Of a stretch of DNA of 64,000 bases, positions 57,114-64,000 are shown piece after piece. Position 1 is the first letter of the stretch; each line of letters starts with the position of its first letter. The stretch is from positions 109,645 to 173,644 of the forward strand of contig NZ_CAAAHX010000001.1 of assembly GCF_900639865.1 (NCBI RefSeq), in the 5' to 3' direction. Under the pieces are notes generated by a model, which worked only from the letters and a program-made list of their open reading frames with translations, searched no databases and had not been told where the DNA came from. The position numbers and the translations under genes were made by a program. Source of the DNA: Legionella gresilensis. GTDB lineage: Bacteria > Pseudomonadota > Gammaproteobacteria > Legionellales > Legionellaceae.

Positions 57114-57998
57114 TTATCTTAGCGCGGCTGATGTAGTAAGAATTGAAGGCGGCCGTTTAGCAATAAAAGCACCTATTAGAGCAATAACACCGCCTAGAAA
57201 AGCGATAAAAGATGGTTTTTCACCTAGTAGCAAAAATCCTAGCCCTGTTGAAATTAAAGGTAAGAAATAAGCATATATAGAAGCTTTAGAAGCTGGTATA
57301 TTTGAAAGTACAAAGCCCCAACATAAATAAGCGAGTGCCGCGGAAAAAATACCCATATAAACAATTACAAGGGTTATTCCTAAATTAGCTTTAAAGATTT
57401 CTTGCCTTAAATCAGAAAAAAAATATAGTAAAAATAAAGTTCCTCCCCAAATTACCCAAGATGTTACGGCAATAGGATGGTAATTCTTTAAATAATAGCC
57501 TTGCGAAAGGTTATAGAGTGCGCTCATTATTGTAGAAATAAAGATAATCAAAACACCTTCTGTGTGTATATTTGTATCATTACCGCCTAAAGCCATCAAA
57601 AATAAACCAAGCATACTAATACATATACCAATCCATACGCCTAAATTTGTGCGTTCCTTAAAGAGTATAATAGATATGAGAATTGTTAATACAGGATTAA
57701 TACCTATTATAAAACTAGCTATCCCTGCTGAAACTGTTAACTCTCCAATATTTAAACATGTATTATAAATACCAATTGCGCCTACACCAATTAATAATAA
57801 TTGTAGTCGAATCCGCCAAGGCATTTTATTTTTAGTTGGTAATTTTACATAGATTAATCCCATACAAGCAGATGCAATAATAAAGCGCAATAAAGCTAAA
57901 GCACCTGGCGTATAACTTACTAGGCTAACACGAATGCCTACGAAAGCTGATGACCAAAATAGTAGAGCAGATGCTATAGCAAAATTGACTTTCTTCAC
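57114..57998 (-). CDS. DMT-superfamily exporter (EamA family)
   Basis: This 294-residue protein has ten predicted membrane segments in two EamA repeats. The first opens with FWSSAFVGIRVSLVSYTPGALALLRFI; the second ends with LPLISTGLGFLLLGEKPSFIAFLGGVIALIG. These are the family signatures. Such transporters export amino acids or metabolites. No substrate can be assigned. It lies downstream of the GH18-like gene on the same strand with a 188-bp gap. Confidence 0.92.
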   Translation of the reverse strand: MKKVNFAIASALLFWSSAFVGIRVSLVSYTPGALALLRFIIASACMGLIYVKLPTKNKMPWRIRLQLLLIGVGAIGIYNTCLNIGELTVSAGIASFIIGINPVLTILISIILFKERTNLGVWIGICISMLGLFLMALGGNDTNIHTEGVLIIFISTIMSALYNLSQGYYLKNYHPIAVTSWVIWGGTLFLLYFFSDLRQEIFKANLGITLVIVYMGIFSAALAYLCWGFVLSNIPASKASIYAYFLPLISTGLGFLLLGEKPSFIAFLGGVIALIGAFIAKRPPSILTTSAALR

Positions 57999-58186
57999 AA
58001 CTTACCCGAGTAAACTTAAATTGTTATCAATTTTAACTCAAAGCTAGTTTTTTTACTTAAATCTTCTAATAAAAATCTTATAAATAATACTCTATTGTTC
58101 ATTCATTCCACCTTAATAAGTTATTTTTAGTTTCTCAATAGGTAAATAAGTTTATTAGAGTTAAGGCAAAACTTTATCAATTAGTC

Positions 58187-59173
58187 CTAAAACCATTGAT
58201 TACCACCTAAATGCCAAACAGAAATATGTTTAATACCTGCTGCCTCGATTAAAGCTTTCTTTCGATTAAGGGAATCGCTTGTTTGAATAAAATATGTCGT
58301 ATTCTCATGCTGCCAAAAATATTCAAAAGAGGACGGGTCTTGGACTGCTAGAGAAAATCCAGGATAGCTTTTTGATTGCTCAAACGTATCAAGTTTAATT
58401 TTATAAGATCCGGTAATACCATGATAACCATAAGCAGGTATGCCAATTACTATTTTGTTAATATCCTCTACTTTGTCTTTAACATAATTAATTATGTCAA
58501 TTACCCATGTGTTAGGTGCTATAGGTGTACCTACTCCATAATCATATTGATAGTCATAGGCCATAACCACAATGTAATTAACGGGTAGATCATTAAAATC
58601 TTCATATCGCCATTTATAGTAGCTCTGCTCAGTGCTATTTGATATAGGAGGTCCATCAATCATAAGTTGTGAATTAATTAACCATAGAGCATTACCTAAC
58701 TCCATTATAAATAGTTTATAATCACGGTAGTTTTTATCAGTCCAGCTACCGAATTCTTCGAAGTCTAGCTCCACCCCAGTAAAGTTTGTCGTTTTAATAA
58801 AATTAATTAGCTTATTAATCGCGTTGGCTCGTTTTTTTGCGCTTGAAGTTAAGGCAACCATTGAACTTGCATTTGCAGATATAGTGACAAACTGTTGTTG
58901 TGAGTGAGCTTTAATACTTTTAACATTTTTTTTGCTATAAGCGTTACAACCCGCATCAGCAACATTTAACCGCTTAAGAACGCCTACGCCAGTTACGGTA
59001 AAATACTCAGGTTTTAATACTTGTATAACTCGACCATCTGTATACTCATTTTTTGCATTACAAGCTGGATTTCCAGGGTAAATCCAGCCTTGAATACTTA
59101 CATTATCAGCTTGAGCATTTTGCACTAACATAATATAAAGGACTCCGGCAATAAACCGCCACTTTAACTTCAT
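58187..59173 (-). CDS. Secreted GH18-like glycosidase (chitinase family)
   Basis: The 328-residue protein has a signal peptide (cleaved near Ala22) and a GH18 barrel. The catalytic strand reads TGVELDFEE (132-140), with the acid Glu139 and Asp137 kept, but the preceding Asp of the DxDxE pattern is Glu135. Other matches are VNYIVVMAYDYQYDYGVGTPIAP and VIGIPAYGYHG. The closest relatives may be the YaaH/YvbX-like branch. It may act on chitin together with the LPMO at 41510. Confidence 0.85.
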   Translation of the reverse strand: MKLKWRFIAGVLYIMLVQNAQADNVSIQGWIYPGNPACNAKNEYTDGRVIQVLKPEYFTVTGVGVLKRLNVADAGCNAYSKKNVKSIKAHSQQQFVTISANASSMVALTSSAKKRANAINKLINFIKTTNFTGVELDFEEFGSWTDKNYRDYKLFIMELGNALWLINSQLMIDGPPISNSTEQSYYKWRYEDFNDLPVNYIVVMAYDYQYDYGVGTPIAPNTWVIDIINYVKDKVEDINKIVIGIPAYGYHGITGSYKIKLDTFEQSKSYPGFSLAVQDPSSFEYFWQHENTTYFIQTSDSLNRKKALIEAAGIKHISVWHLGGNQWF

Positions 59174-59336
59174 TGCTTATTTCCGTAAGAGTATTAAGCT
59201 ATAATAATTAAAAATGAATTTAATGCTACTCATCTTTTATTTAAACTAAAAGAGTGGTATTTGAATTTTCTTTCAAAACGTGCAATTTTTGCGTATACAA
59301 TGATTTAACACTTTAACTTATCTTTATAGGGAAATT

Positions 59337-59855
59337 ATGAAAAAATTTTCACGCCTTCTAATGATTTCGTTGTTACATGGAACAATGTCTTATGCTAATG
59401 AACTCAGTGCAACTATTTATGCAACAGAAAAGAATAAAGCACCACTTGGCAAAATTACTTTTACCGATACTCAATATGGTTTATTAATTAAGCCTGACCT
59501 AACTACCTTGCCAGCTGGCGCGCACGGATTTCATCTTCATCAGCATGCGAACTGTGGGGATGCAGGCATGGATGCAGGTGGGCATTTTGATCCTAAAGAT
59601 ACCAAAAAACACCTTGGACCCTATGGCGATGGCCACTTAGGTGATTTACCTGTGTTATTTATTATGGAAGATGGTAAAGCAAATACGCCTTTGCTTGCGC
59701 CACGATTAAAAACTAGTGACTTGACAGGTTTAGCAGTTATGATTCATGCTGGTGGTGATAATTACTCTGATAACCCAGCTTTAGGGGGAGGAGGCGCTCG
59801 TCTAGGATGCGGTGTTTTTAATTCATCGTCTGAAAAAAATACGCCAGCTGAGTAA
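59337..59855 (+). CDS. sodC: Periplasmic Cu/Zn superoxide dismutase SodC
   Basis: The 172-residue protein has a signal peptide and the copper ligands in [15 protein letters not shown]. Zinc ligands follow in [23 protein letters not shown], and the later copper His is in [12 protein letters not shown]. The active-site Arg is in [12 protein letters not shown], whose Cys forms the disulfide. It removes superoxide in the periplasm. GGGAAATT precedes the start. It is convergent with ahpC-ahpD. Confidence 0.96.
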   Translation: MKKFSRLLMISLLHGTMSYANELSATIYATEKNKAPLGKITFTDTQYGLLIKPDLTTLPAGAHGFHLHQHANCGDAGMDAGGHFDPKDTKKHLGPYGDGHLGDLPVLFIMEDGKANTPLLAPRLKTSDLTGLAVMIHAGGDNYSDNPALGGGGARLGCGVFNSSSEKNTPAE

Positions 59856-59876
59856 ATTTTTATTAGAGGTCTTAAA

Positions 59877-59905
59877 CCCGTATCTAGAATAAATCTAAAT
59901 ACGGG
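59877..59905. terminator. Stem-loop between sodC and ahpD
   Basis: CCCGTAT and TAGA (59877-59888) pair with TCTA and ATACGGG (59894-59905) with a one-base internal mismatch. It lies between convergent genes and may serve both. Confidence 0.55.
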
Positions 59906-59917
59906 ATATGTGCTTAT

Positions 59918-60433
59918 TTATAAATGAAGGCCTACATGGGTGCTATGAATAATCGCAGTAATCCGCCCTATGCGAGCTAAAGCTTGGGCTGAAAAACCAT
60001 GCTCTTTTAAATTACGGCAATGCGCACTAATACATGCTCCACAGCCATTTAATATTGATACGGCTAATGACATCACCTCAAACGTTTTTCTATCAACACC
60101 CGGATTCATCATGCCCTGCATACGTAACCCAGCAGGGACATGATTTAACTCTGGCTGCTCGCTAAGATGAATAAAGCGATAATAAATATTTGTCATAGCC
60201 ATCAAGCTTGCAGCTAATTTGGCCGCCTCTCGTAAGGTCTGCTCTGTTTCAAACTCTGTTTCTAGAGATTGAATTAGCTCCTTATTACCTAAGTGATAAG
60301 CAACCGCTAAAGCACTTCCTACAATTTGCTGAGCTTCAAGGCCATCCGTTTGATTTAGATCCATTACCTTACCTAGATTTATACGAGTATCCTTAGCGAA
60401 CTCAGGTAACTTTTCTTTAATTTGCTCAAACAT
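59918..60433 (-). CDS. ahpD: Alkyl hydroperoxidase AhpD
   Basis: The 171-residue protein has the AhpD/CMD fold and the redox motif CGACISAHC with the proton-relay residues. AhpD reduces AhpC through its CxxC pair. It lies 17 bp after ahpC. This AhpC-AhpD pair corresponds to the ahpC2D system of Legionella rather than AhpF-dependent systems. Confidence 0.95.
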   Translation of the reverse strand: MFEQIKEKLPEFAKDTRINLGKVMDLNQTDGLEAQQIVGSALAVAYHLGNKELIQSLETEFETEQTLREAAKLAASLMAMTNIYYRFIHLSEQPELNHVPAGLRMQGMMNPGVDRKTFEVMSLAVSILNGCGACISAHCRNLKEHGFSAQALARIGRITAIIHSTHVGLHL

Positions 60434-60450
60434 AAATTAAATTCCTTAAA

Positions 60451-60987
60451 TCAAACATGGATAGTTTCTTCACCTTTTTTCCAATTACAAGGACACAATT
60501 CATCGGTTTGCAATGCATCAAGTACTCGCAAGACTTCTTCTGGATTACGACCAACACTTAAGTCAGTAACCATAACGAAGCGAGTTATACCATCAGGATC
60601 GACGATAAATGTAGCCCGTTGCGCAACACCTTCATTAGCATCCAAGATACCTAAGCTTTGTGATAATTCTCGTTTAACATCAGCAAGCATTGGAAATGGC
60701 AAATTATTTAAATCCGAGTGTTGATTGCGCCAAGCTAAATGGACAAACTCACTATCAGTACTACCGCCTAATACTTGCGCATCGCGATCAGCAAACTCTG
60801 AATTTAATTGGCCAAATGCAGCAATTTCAGTAGGACAAACAAAGGTAAAGTCTTTTGGCCAAAAAAATACAACAAGCCACTTACCTTTGTAAGTCTCATT
60901 TGAAATAGTCGTGAAGGCACTATTCATATCATTACTAACAGTAGCCTTAAGATTAAATTTTGGAAAGGGTTGACCTACAGAAATCAT
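60451..60987 (-). CDS. ahpC: Peroxiredoxin AhpC (AhpD-dependent type)
   Basis: The 178-residue protein has the peroxidatic Cys51 in FTFVCPTEI and a resolving Cys in the C-terminal ELCPCNWKKGEETI. It reduces peroxides and is recycled by AhpD. Length is normal. The CPCNW motif and gene pairing point to the AhpC2 type. An OxyR site was not identified. Confidence 0.96.
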   Translation of the reverse strand: MISVGQPFPKFNLKATVSNDMNSAFTTISNETYKGKWLVVFFWPKDFTFVCPTEIAAFGQLNSEFADRDAQVLGGSTDSEFVHLAWRNQHSDLNNLPFPMLADVKRELSQSLGILDANEGVAQRATFIVDPDGITRFVMVTDLSVGRNPEEVLRVLDALQTDELCPCNWKKGEETIHV

Positions 60988-61084
60988 TTTATTCTCCTTT
61001 TATTAATGAATTACTTTGTTTATTTAACTGTAGTGAATCTTATTAAATAAGTAAAATCGATTATAATTATCAAAACAATTACTT

Positions 61085-62278
61085 TTAACTATTATAATTT
61101 ACAACTAACCTTGCTGATTTTCTCACTGTAAAGGAAAGAGAAATTAAACCAATAAGACTAAATACTATAGCAGGAATAGCTAAAGGCAAGGTGGAACTTA
61201 CCGTTTTATTTATTAAAAAGTAACCTGCTATCCCTGCAAATAAAAACCGCGAAGATCCAATAGCTGCCGCAGCTGTTCCTTTAGCTGTATCAAACGGGTT
61301 CATAGCCCCGCCAGCGCCAGCGCCCATGCAAAAGGTTCCACCCGTACCTATCAATAACATAGGGTAAATAAAATTATAGACACTTAATCCATAAAATAAA
61401 TACCATATTGCCATCCAAGTGCCACCTACTAAAGTAATTAAATAACCTAGCAAACACGTTTTAATTATTCCTATCCGTTCAACAATTATCCCACCTAAAA
61501 AACTTCCTAATAAAAGAGATATCCCCATAAAACAAAAATAAAAGCCATATTGCGTTTGGGGAATACCTAAACAGCGAATGATTAAATAAGGAGAAAGCGC
61601 ACAAAATAAATATAAATAGGAATGCCCCATAAAAGAGGCCATATTAAAAATAGTAAATTCCCGATTACGCAGAACAAGCCAATACTGACTTAAAAGATTT
61701 TTTGATAAAGATACGCGCTTAAACGAAGGTAGCGTTTCGTCAAGCCATAAGCCCATAGTAAAAAAGGCACTCAGTGCAACTAATAACAAACTCCAAAAAG
61801 TTGATTGCCAACCTAAATAATAATCTAAATAACTACCAATAAACGTTGCAAAAATAGGCGAAAAAGAAATCATGCCATTTAAAAAGCTATAGGCTCTAGC
61901 GCTCTTTTCATCTGCATAAAGGTCTCTAACGATAGCAAAACTAAGTACCATCATGCCACAAGAACCTAATGCTTGAATGATTCGGTAAAACAATAACTCT
62001 TTGACATCGACAGCTAAGCCGCAGCAAAGCGAGCCGATAGCAAAAAAAGCGATTGTCCATAACGCTATTACACGACGACCAAACTGATCTGAAATCGGAC
62101 CAATAATTAATTGCATTATCCCTGCACTTAACATAAACCAATTTAAGGTCTGTAGCATTTTTGTGTCTGTGGTATTAAATGCTTCCGTAATATGCGGTAT
62201 CGCAGGCACATACACATCCATGGCAAGCGGTAAAGCCAATACCATCGGAGTAAGCGCAAGAATTAATTTTATAAACAT
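61085..62278 (-). CDS. Bcr/CflA-family drug efflux MFS transporter
   Basis: The start is ATG 62278, preceded by GAGGT at 5 nt; an upstream in-frame start adds 13 atypical residues. The 397-residue protein has 12 membrane segments. LPLAMDVYVPAIPHITEAF and GPISDQFGRRVIALWTI are Bcr/CflA signatures, the second being the MFS motif A. Such pumps export drugs such as chloramphenicol or bicyclomycin, or peptides. The substrate is not predictable. Confidence 0.9.
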   Translation of the reverse strand: MFIKLILALTPMVLALPLAMDVYVPAIPHITEAFNTTDTKMLQTLNWFMLSAGIMQLIIGPISDQFGRRVIALWTIAFFAIGSLCCGLAVDVKELLFYRIIQALGSCGMMVLSFAIVRDLYADEKSARAYSFLNGMISFSPIFATFIGSYLDYYLGWQSTFWSLLLVALSAFFTMGLWLDETLPSFKRVSLSKNLLSQYWLVLRNREFTIFNMASFMGHSYLYLFCALSPYLIIRCLGIPQTQYGFYFCFMGISLLLGSFLGGIIVERIGIIKTCLLGYLITLVGGTWMAIWYLFYGLSVYNFIYPMLLIGTGGTFCMGAGAGGAMNPFDTAKGTAAAAIGSSRFLFAGIAGYFLINKTVSSTLPLAIPAIVFSLIGLISLSFTVRKSARLVVNYNS

Positions 62279-62428
62279 GGCAACCTCAAAAATAGCCTTA
62301 TATCTTTTATAAAGCAATTTGTAGTTTTTTTATAAAAATGTGATTAAACTAATAAGGATTGCATTATAACGTATTTATTGCTGAAATAAGTGGTTAGAAT
62401 TAATTCTAATTAACTCAGGAGGCTAGTC

Positions 62429-62515
62429 ATGTCTAAACAAGAAAAAATTTGTCGAATTGTCCATTATATTACAAAAAATACTAACTGGCGAAAAACTTGC
62501 TGTCATTTTCAATGA
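62429..62515 (+). CDS. Candidate 28-residue leader peptide, coupled to the next gene
   Basis: ATG 62429 follows AGGAGG (spacing about 7). The 28 codons end in TGA, which overlaps the next ATG as ATGA (62512-62515). The peptide is basic with Cys-Cys-His near its end. The excellent ribosome-binding site belongs to this frame, while the next gene has none of its own, so coupling is likely. It could instead be a small protein in its own right. Confidence 0.55.
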   Translation: MSKQEKICRIVHYITKNTNWRKTCCHFQ

Positions 62516-62919
62516 CTAAAATAGAATTAGATGAATTACTTCGCTATGAAAATCAGCAAGTAATTCACTATTTTTGCCATCATAATCCTAGTTTTTCATC
62601 TGAGCAAGCTCATCAATTATGGCAAGATCTTCTTGCTTGGATGTGGCTTACTATGCAACGAAAAATATCAAAACGCCATACCTATCTCTTTGGCCCTTTA
62701 TTACCCCTAGATGAATTATGGCATGCATTTATTTTACATACCCGTGACTATACAAAATTTTGTGAGAGTTACTTTGGTCAGTACTTTCACCATGATATTG
62801 AACCAGTTGGCCAGGAATACGAAGTCACACCTGATGAACTAGCTGATTTTCTTGAAGATTGCTTCACCTATTTAGGTGAAGCATGGGTCGAGCGATATTT
62901 TTCTGAAGCGTTTGTTTAA
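62512..62919 (+). CDS. Glycine-rich-domain-like (GRDP/DUF1399-type) protein
   Basis: The 135-residue protein contains LDELWHAFILHTRDYTKFCESYFGQYFHH (about residues 66-94). This motif defines the GRDP/DUF1399 family, with its conserved Trp-His, Tyr-Cys and terminal His pair. The glycine-rich part of plant members is absent. Function is unknown. It starts within the stop of the 28-codon leader. A longer TTG start is possible but unlikely. Confidence 0.75.
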   Translation: MTKIELDELLRYENQQVIHYFCHHNPSFSSEQAHQLWQDLLAWMWLTMQRKISKRHTYLFGPLLPLDELWHAFILHTRDYTKFCESYFGQYFHHDIEPVGQEYEVTPDELADFLEDCFTYLGEAWVERYFSEAFV

Positions 62920-63284
62920 ATAAATCCCTTATATCATTTCTTAGAAAGAATAAATTTAAACAATAACTTAGTAAATATATAATTTTTAAGCTTTCATAAA
63001 GTGAGCTGACACCGTTAAATTAGATTAAATATATTACTATATCGACAAGATCTTATATATAACGTATTATCTTTAAATCTTAAATAAGATAAACGTCTTA
63101 AAAAACCGACTTATTTCTTTTAACAAAATGCAGTAGGCCTATTGATTATAGGTAATCTTGACTTTTTTACTGAATATACGTGTAACTTATTAAAATAAAA
63201 AGAGTTTTACAGAAATCGTAGAGTATTAACTTAGTATAGGTGTCTCTTATTGAGAAGCGAGTTTGAATTCTTTGGAGTGAAGCG
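62920..63284. other. Upstream region of icmH
   Basis: This 365-bp AT-rich gap lies before icmH. It contains the candidate promoter at 63158-63186. I found no clear CpxR or PmrA tandem site and no open frame. Confidence 0.4.
63158..63186 (+). promoter_or_regulatory. Candidate sigma-70 promoter of icmH
   Basis: TTGACT (63158-63163) is separated by exactly 17 bp from TGTAAC (63181-63186). The predicted start is near 63193, leaving a leader of about 90 nt. Confidence 0.45.
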
Positions 63285-64000
63285 ATGACAGTTGGGCAGA
63301 TGTCGGCCTCCCTTGCCGGACGATTGCCATTAGTATTGGGCAATCAACAGATACCAAAAGTCTATTATCGTTCTAAATTATTTACTATTTCATTCACCGC
63401 TAACCCTCTAGTAGCCGCAGCAGGGCCCTTACTTTCTCTCTTGGAGCGACTATGCATTAGTCCTTCAATGCCACCTGTGCAGCATATTAGAGAGAATATT
63501 GAACATGAATTACGCGCTTTTCATAGCCGTTTGGCTGGAAAAGCATATACAGAAGAATTCGATGCAATCGCTCATTATCTTCTATGCGCCACTATAGATG
63601 AACTTTTAGGTAAAAGTTACCTTCGTTTATATGGACGCCCCGCCGAATTCCAAGCCTTTACACCTTTATCCTATGATGATATAGGTCCTGAAGAACGCTT
63701 TTTTGATATTGTTAATCATATTAAAGAAAGTCCTAATCAATACTTAGATTTGATTGAACTTGCCTATTATTGCCTTATTGCTGGCTTTGAAGGGAAACAA
63801 CATCAAAAGGCTGATGGACGATTAATACTAGATAATATGATTGAAGAATTATTCCAACTTATTCAAAAACATCGAGTAAATAAGCCTTGCCACCTTTTCA
63901 AAGAATCTAAGAAAATGTCGGCGCCTAAACAAAGCTATAAATCAATTCTAATAATAAGCTTAGGTTTATTAGGTATGTTAATAACAAGCTATGTAACTAG
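63285..64000 (+). CDS. icmH: Type IVB secretion protein IcmH/DotU (3' end outside the window)
   Basis: The frame starts at ATG 63285 after GGAGTGA and is open to the window edge (238 residues visible). It matches the DotU/IcmH family: NPLVAAAGPLLSLLERLC, FDAIAHYLLCATIDELL, then FFDIVNHIKESPNQYLDLIELAYYCLIAGFEGKQ, and a membrane segment beginning ILIISLGLLGMLI. IcmH and IcmF stabilise the Dot/Icm core complex; homologues (TssL) serve type VI secretion. The order icmH-icmF in Legionella suggests icmF follows. Confidence 0.93.
   Translation, partial: MTVGQMSASLAGRLPLVLGNQQIPKVYYRSKLFTISFTANPLVAAAGPLLSLLERLCISPSMPPVQHIRENIEHELRAFHSRLAGKAYTEEFDAIAHYLLCATIDELLGKSYLRLYGRPAEFQAFTPLSYDDIGPEERFFDIVNHIKESPNQYLDLIELAYYCLIAGFEGKQHQKADGRLILDNMIEELFQLIQKHRVNKPCHLFKESKKMSAPKQSYKSILIISLGLLGMLITSYVT

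Noticed and set aside
62920..63284. PmrA or CpxR binding sites upstream of icmH
   Set aside because: TTAAAT- and GTAA-like repeats occur, but none has the spacing of the tandem consensus sites.

Overview
The window is AT-rich, gene-dense DNA that reads as part of the chromosome of a Legionella-like gammaproteobacterium. The evidence is an IcmH/DotU (Dot/Icm type IVB secretion) gene at the right end, a PlaA-like GDSL phospholipase, an AhpC2-AhpD pair, minor pilins with PilY1, several hydrophilic orphan proteins of the kind Legionella exports, and short intergenic inverted-repeat elements. No tRNA, rRNA, phage, transposase or CRISPR array was found.

Left part (1-9000): the start of the division and cell wall cluster on the minus strand (mraZ-rsmH-ftsL, with a promoter and phased MraZ boxes), then coaX, the RNase P RNA gene rnpB, a Fis-type regulator, and a tight trmJ-iscS-iscU-like-iscA operon. 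The IscU-like protein has lost its canonical cluster ligands. suhB diverges from trmJ.

9000-31000: pilV-pilW-pilX-pilY1 behind a candidate sigma-54 promoter; sppA; clpB; an orphan endonuclease/exonuclease/phosphatase-fold protein whose motif order looks circularly permuted; prfB-lysS, where prfB has the classic UGA +1 frameshift site; two orphan genes that may encode effectors; a DsbD without its N-terminal domain; a leucine-rich-repeat remnant broken at a TA repeat; trhO; and an M13 metallopeptidase.

31000-46000: a membrane adenylate cyclase homologue, a DUF4142 protein, a Thr/Gly-repeat membrane protein, egtB-egtD (ergothioneine), a UPF0114 protein, two very small genes behind a strong promoter, an NTF2-like protein, rtcB, an MCE lipid-transport operon without an ATPase gene, a chitin-active LPMO, and two orphan proteins.

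46000-64000: an MMPL transporter, the PlaA-like lipase, an acidic-tailed orphan protein, a cation diffusion facilitator coupled to a lipoprotein, a tail-anchored orphan, the DEAD-box helicase deaD, fadH, a DMT exporter, a GH18-like protein, sodC, ahpC-ahpD, a Bcr/CflA exporter, a GRDP-like gene coupled to a 28-codon leader, and the truncated icmH.

Two repeat families sit between genes: a 60-160 bp element with terminal inverted repeats (at least four copies in different states of decay) and a 32-bp hairpin element (two copies). Identifications rest on motif recognition from memory; no database search was run.
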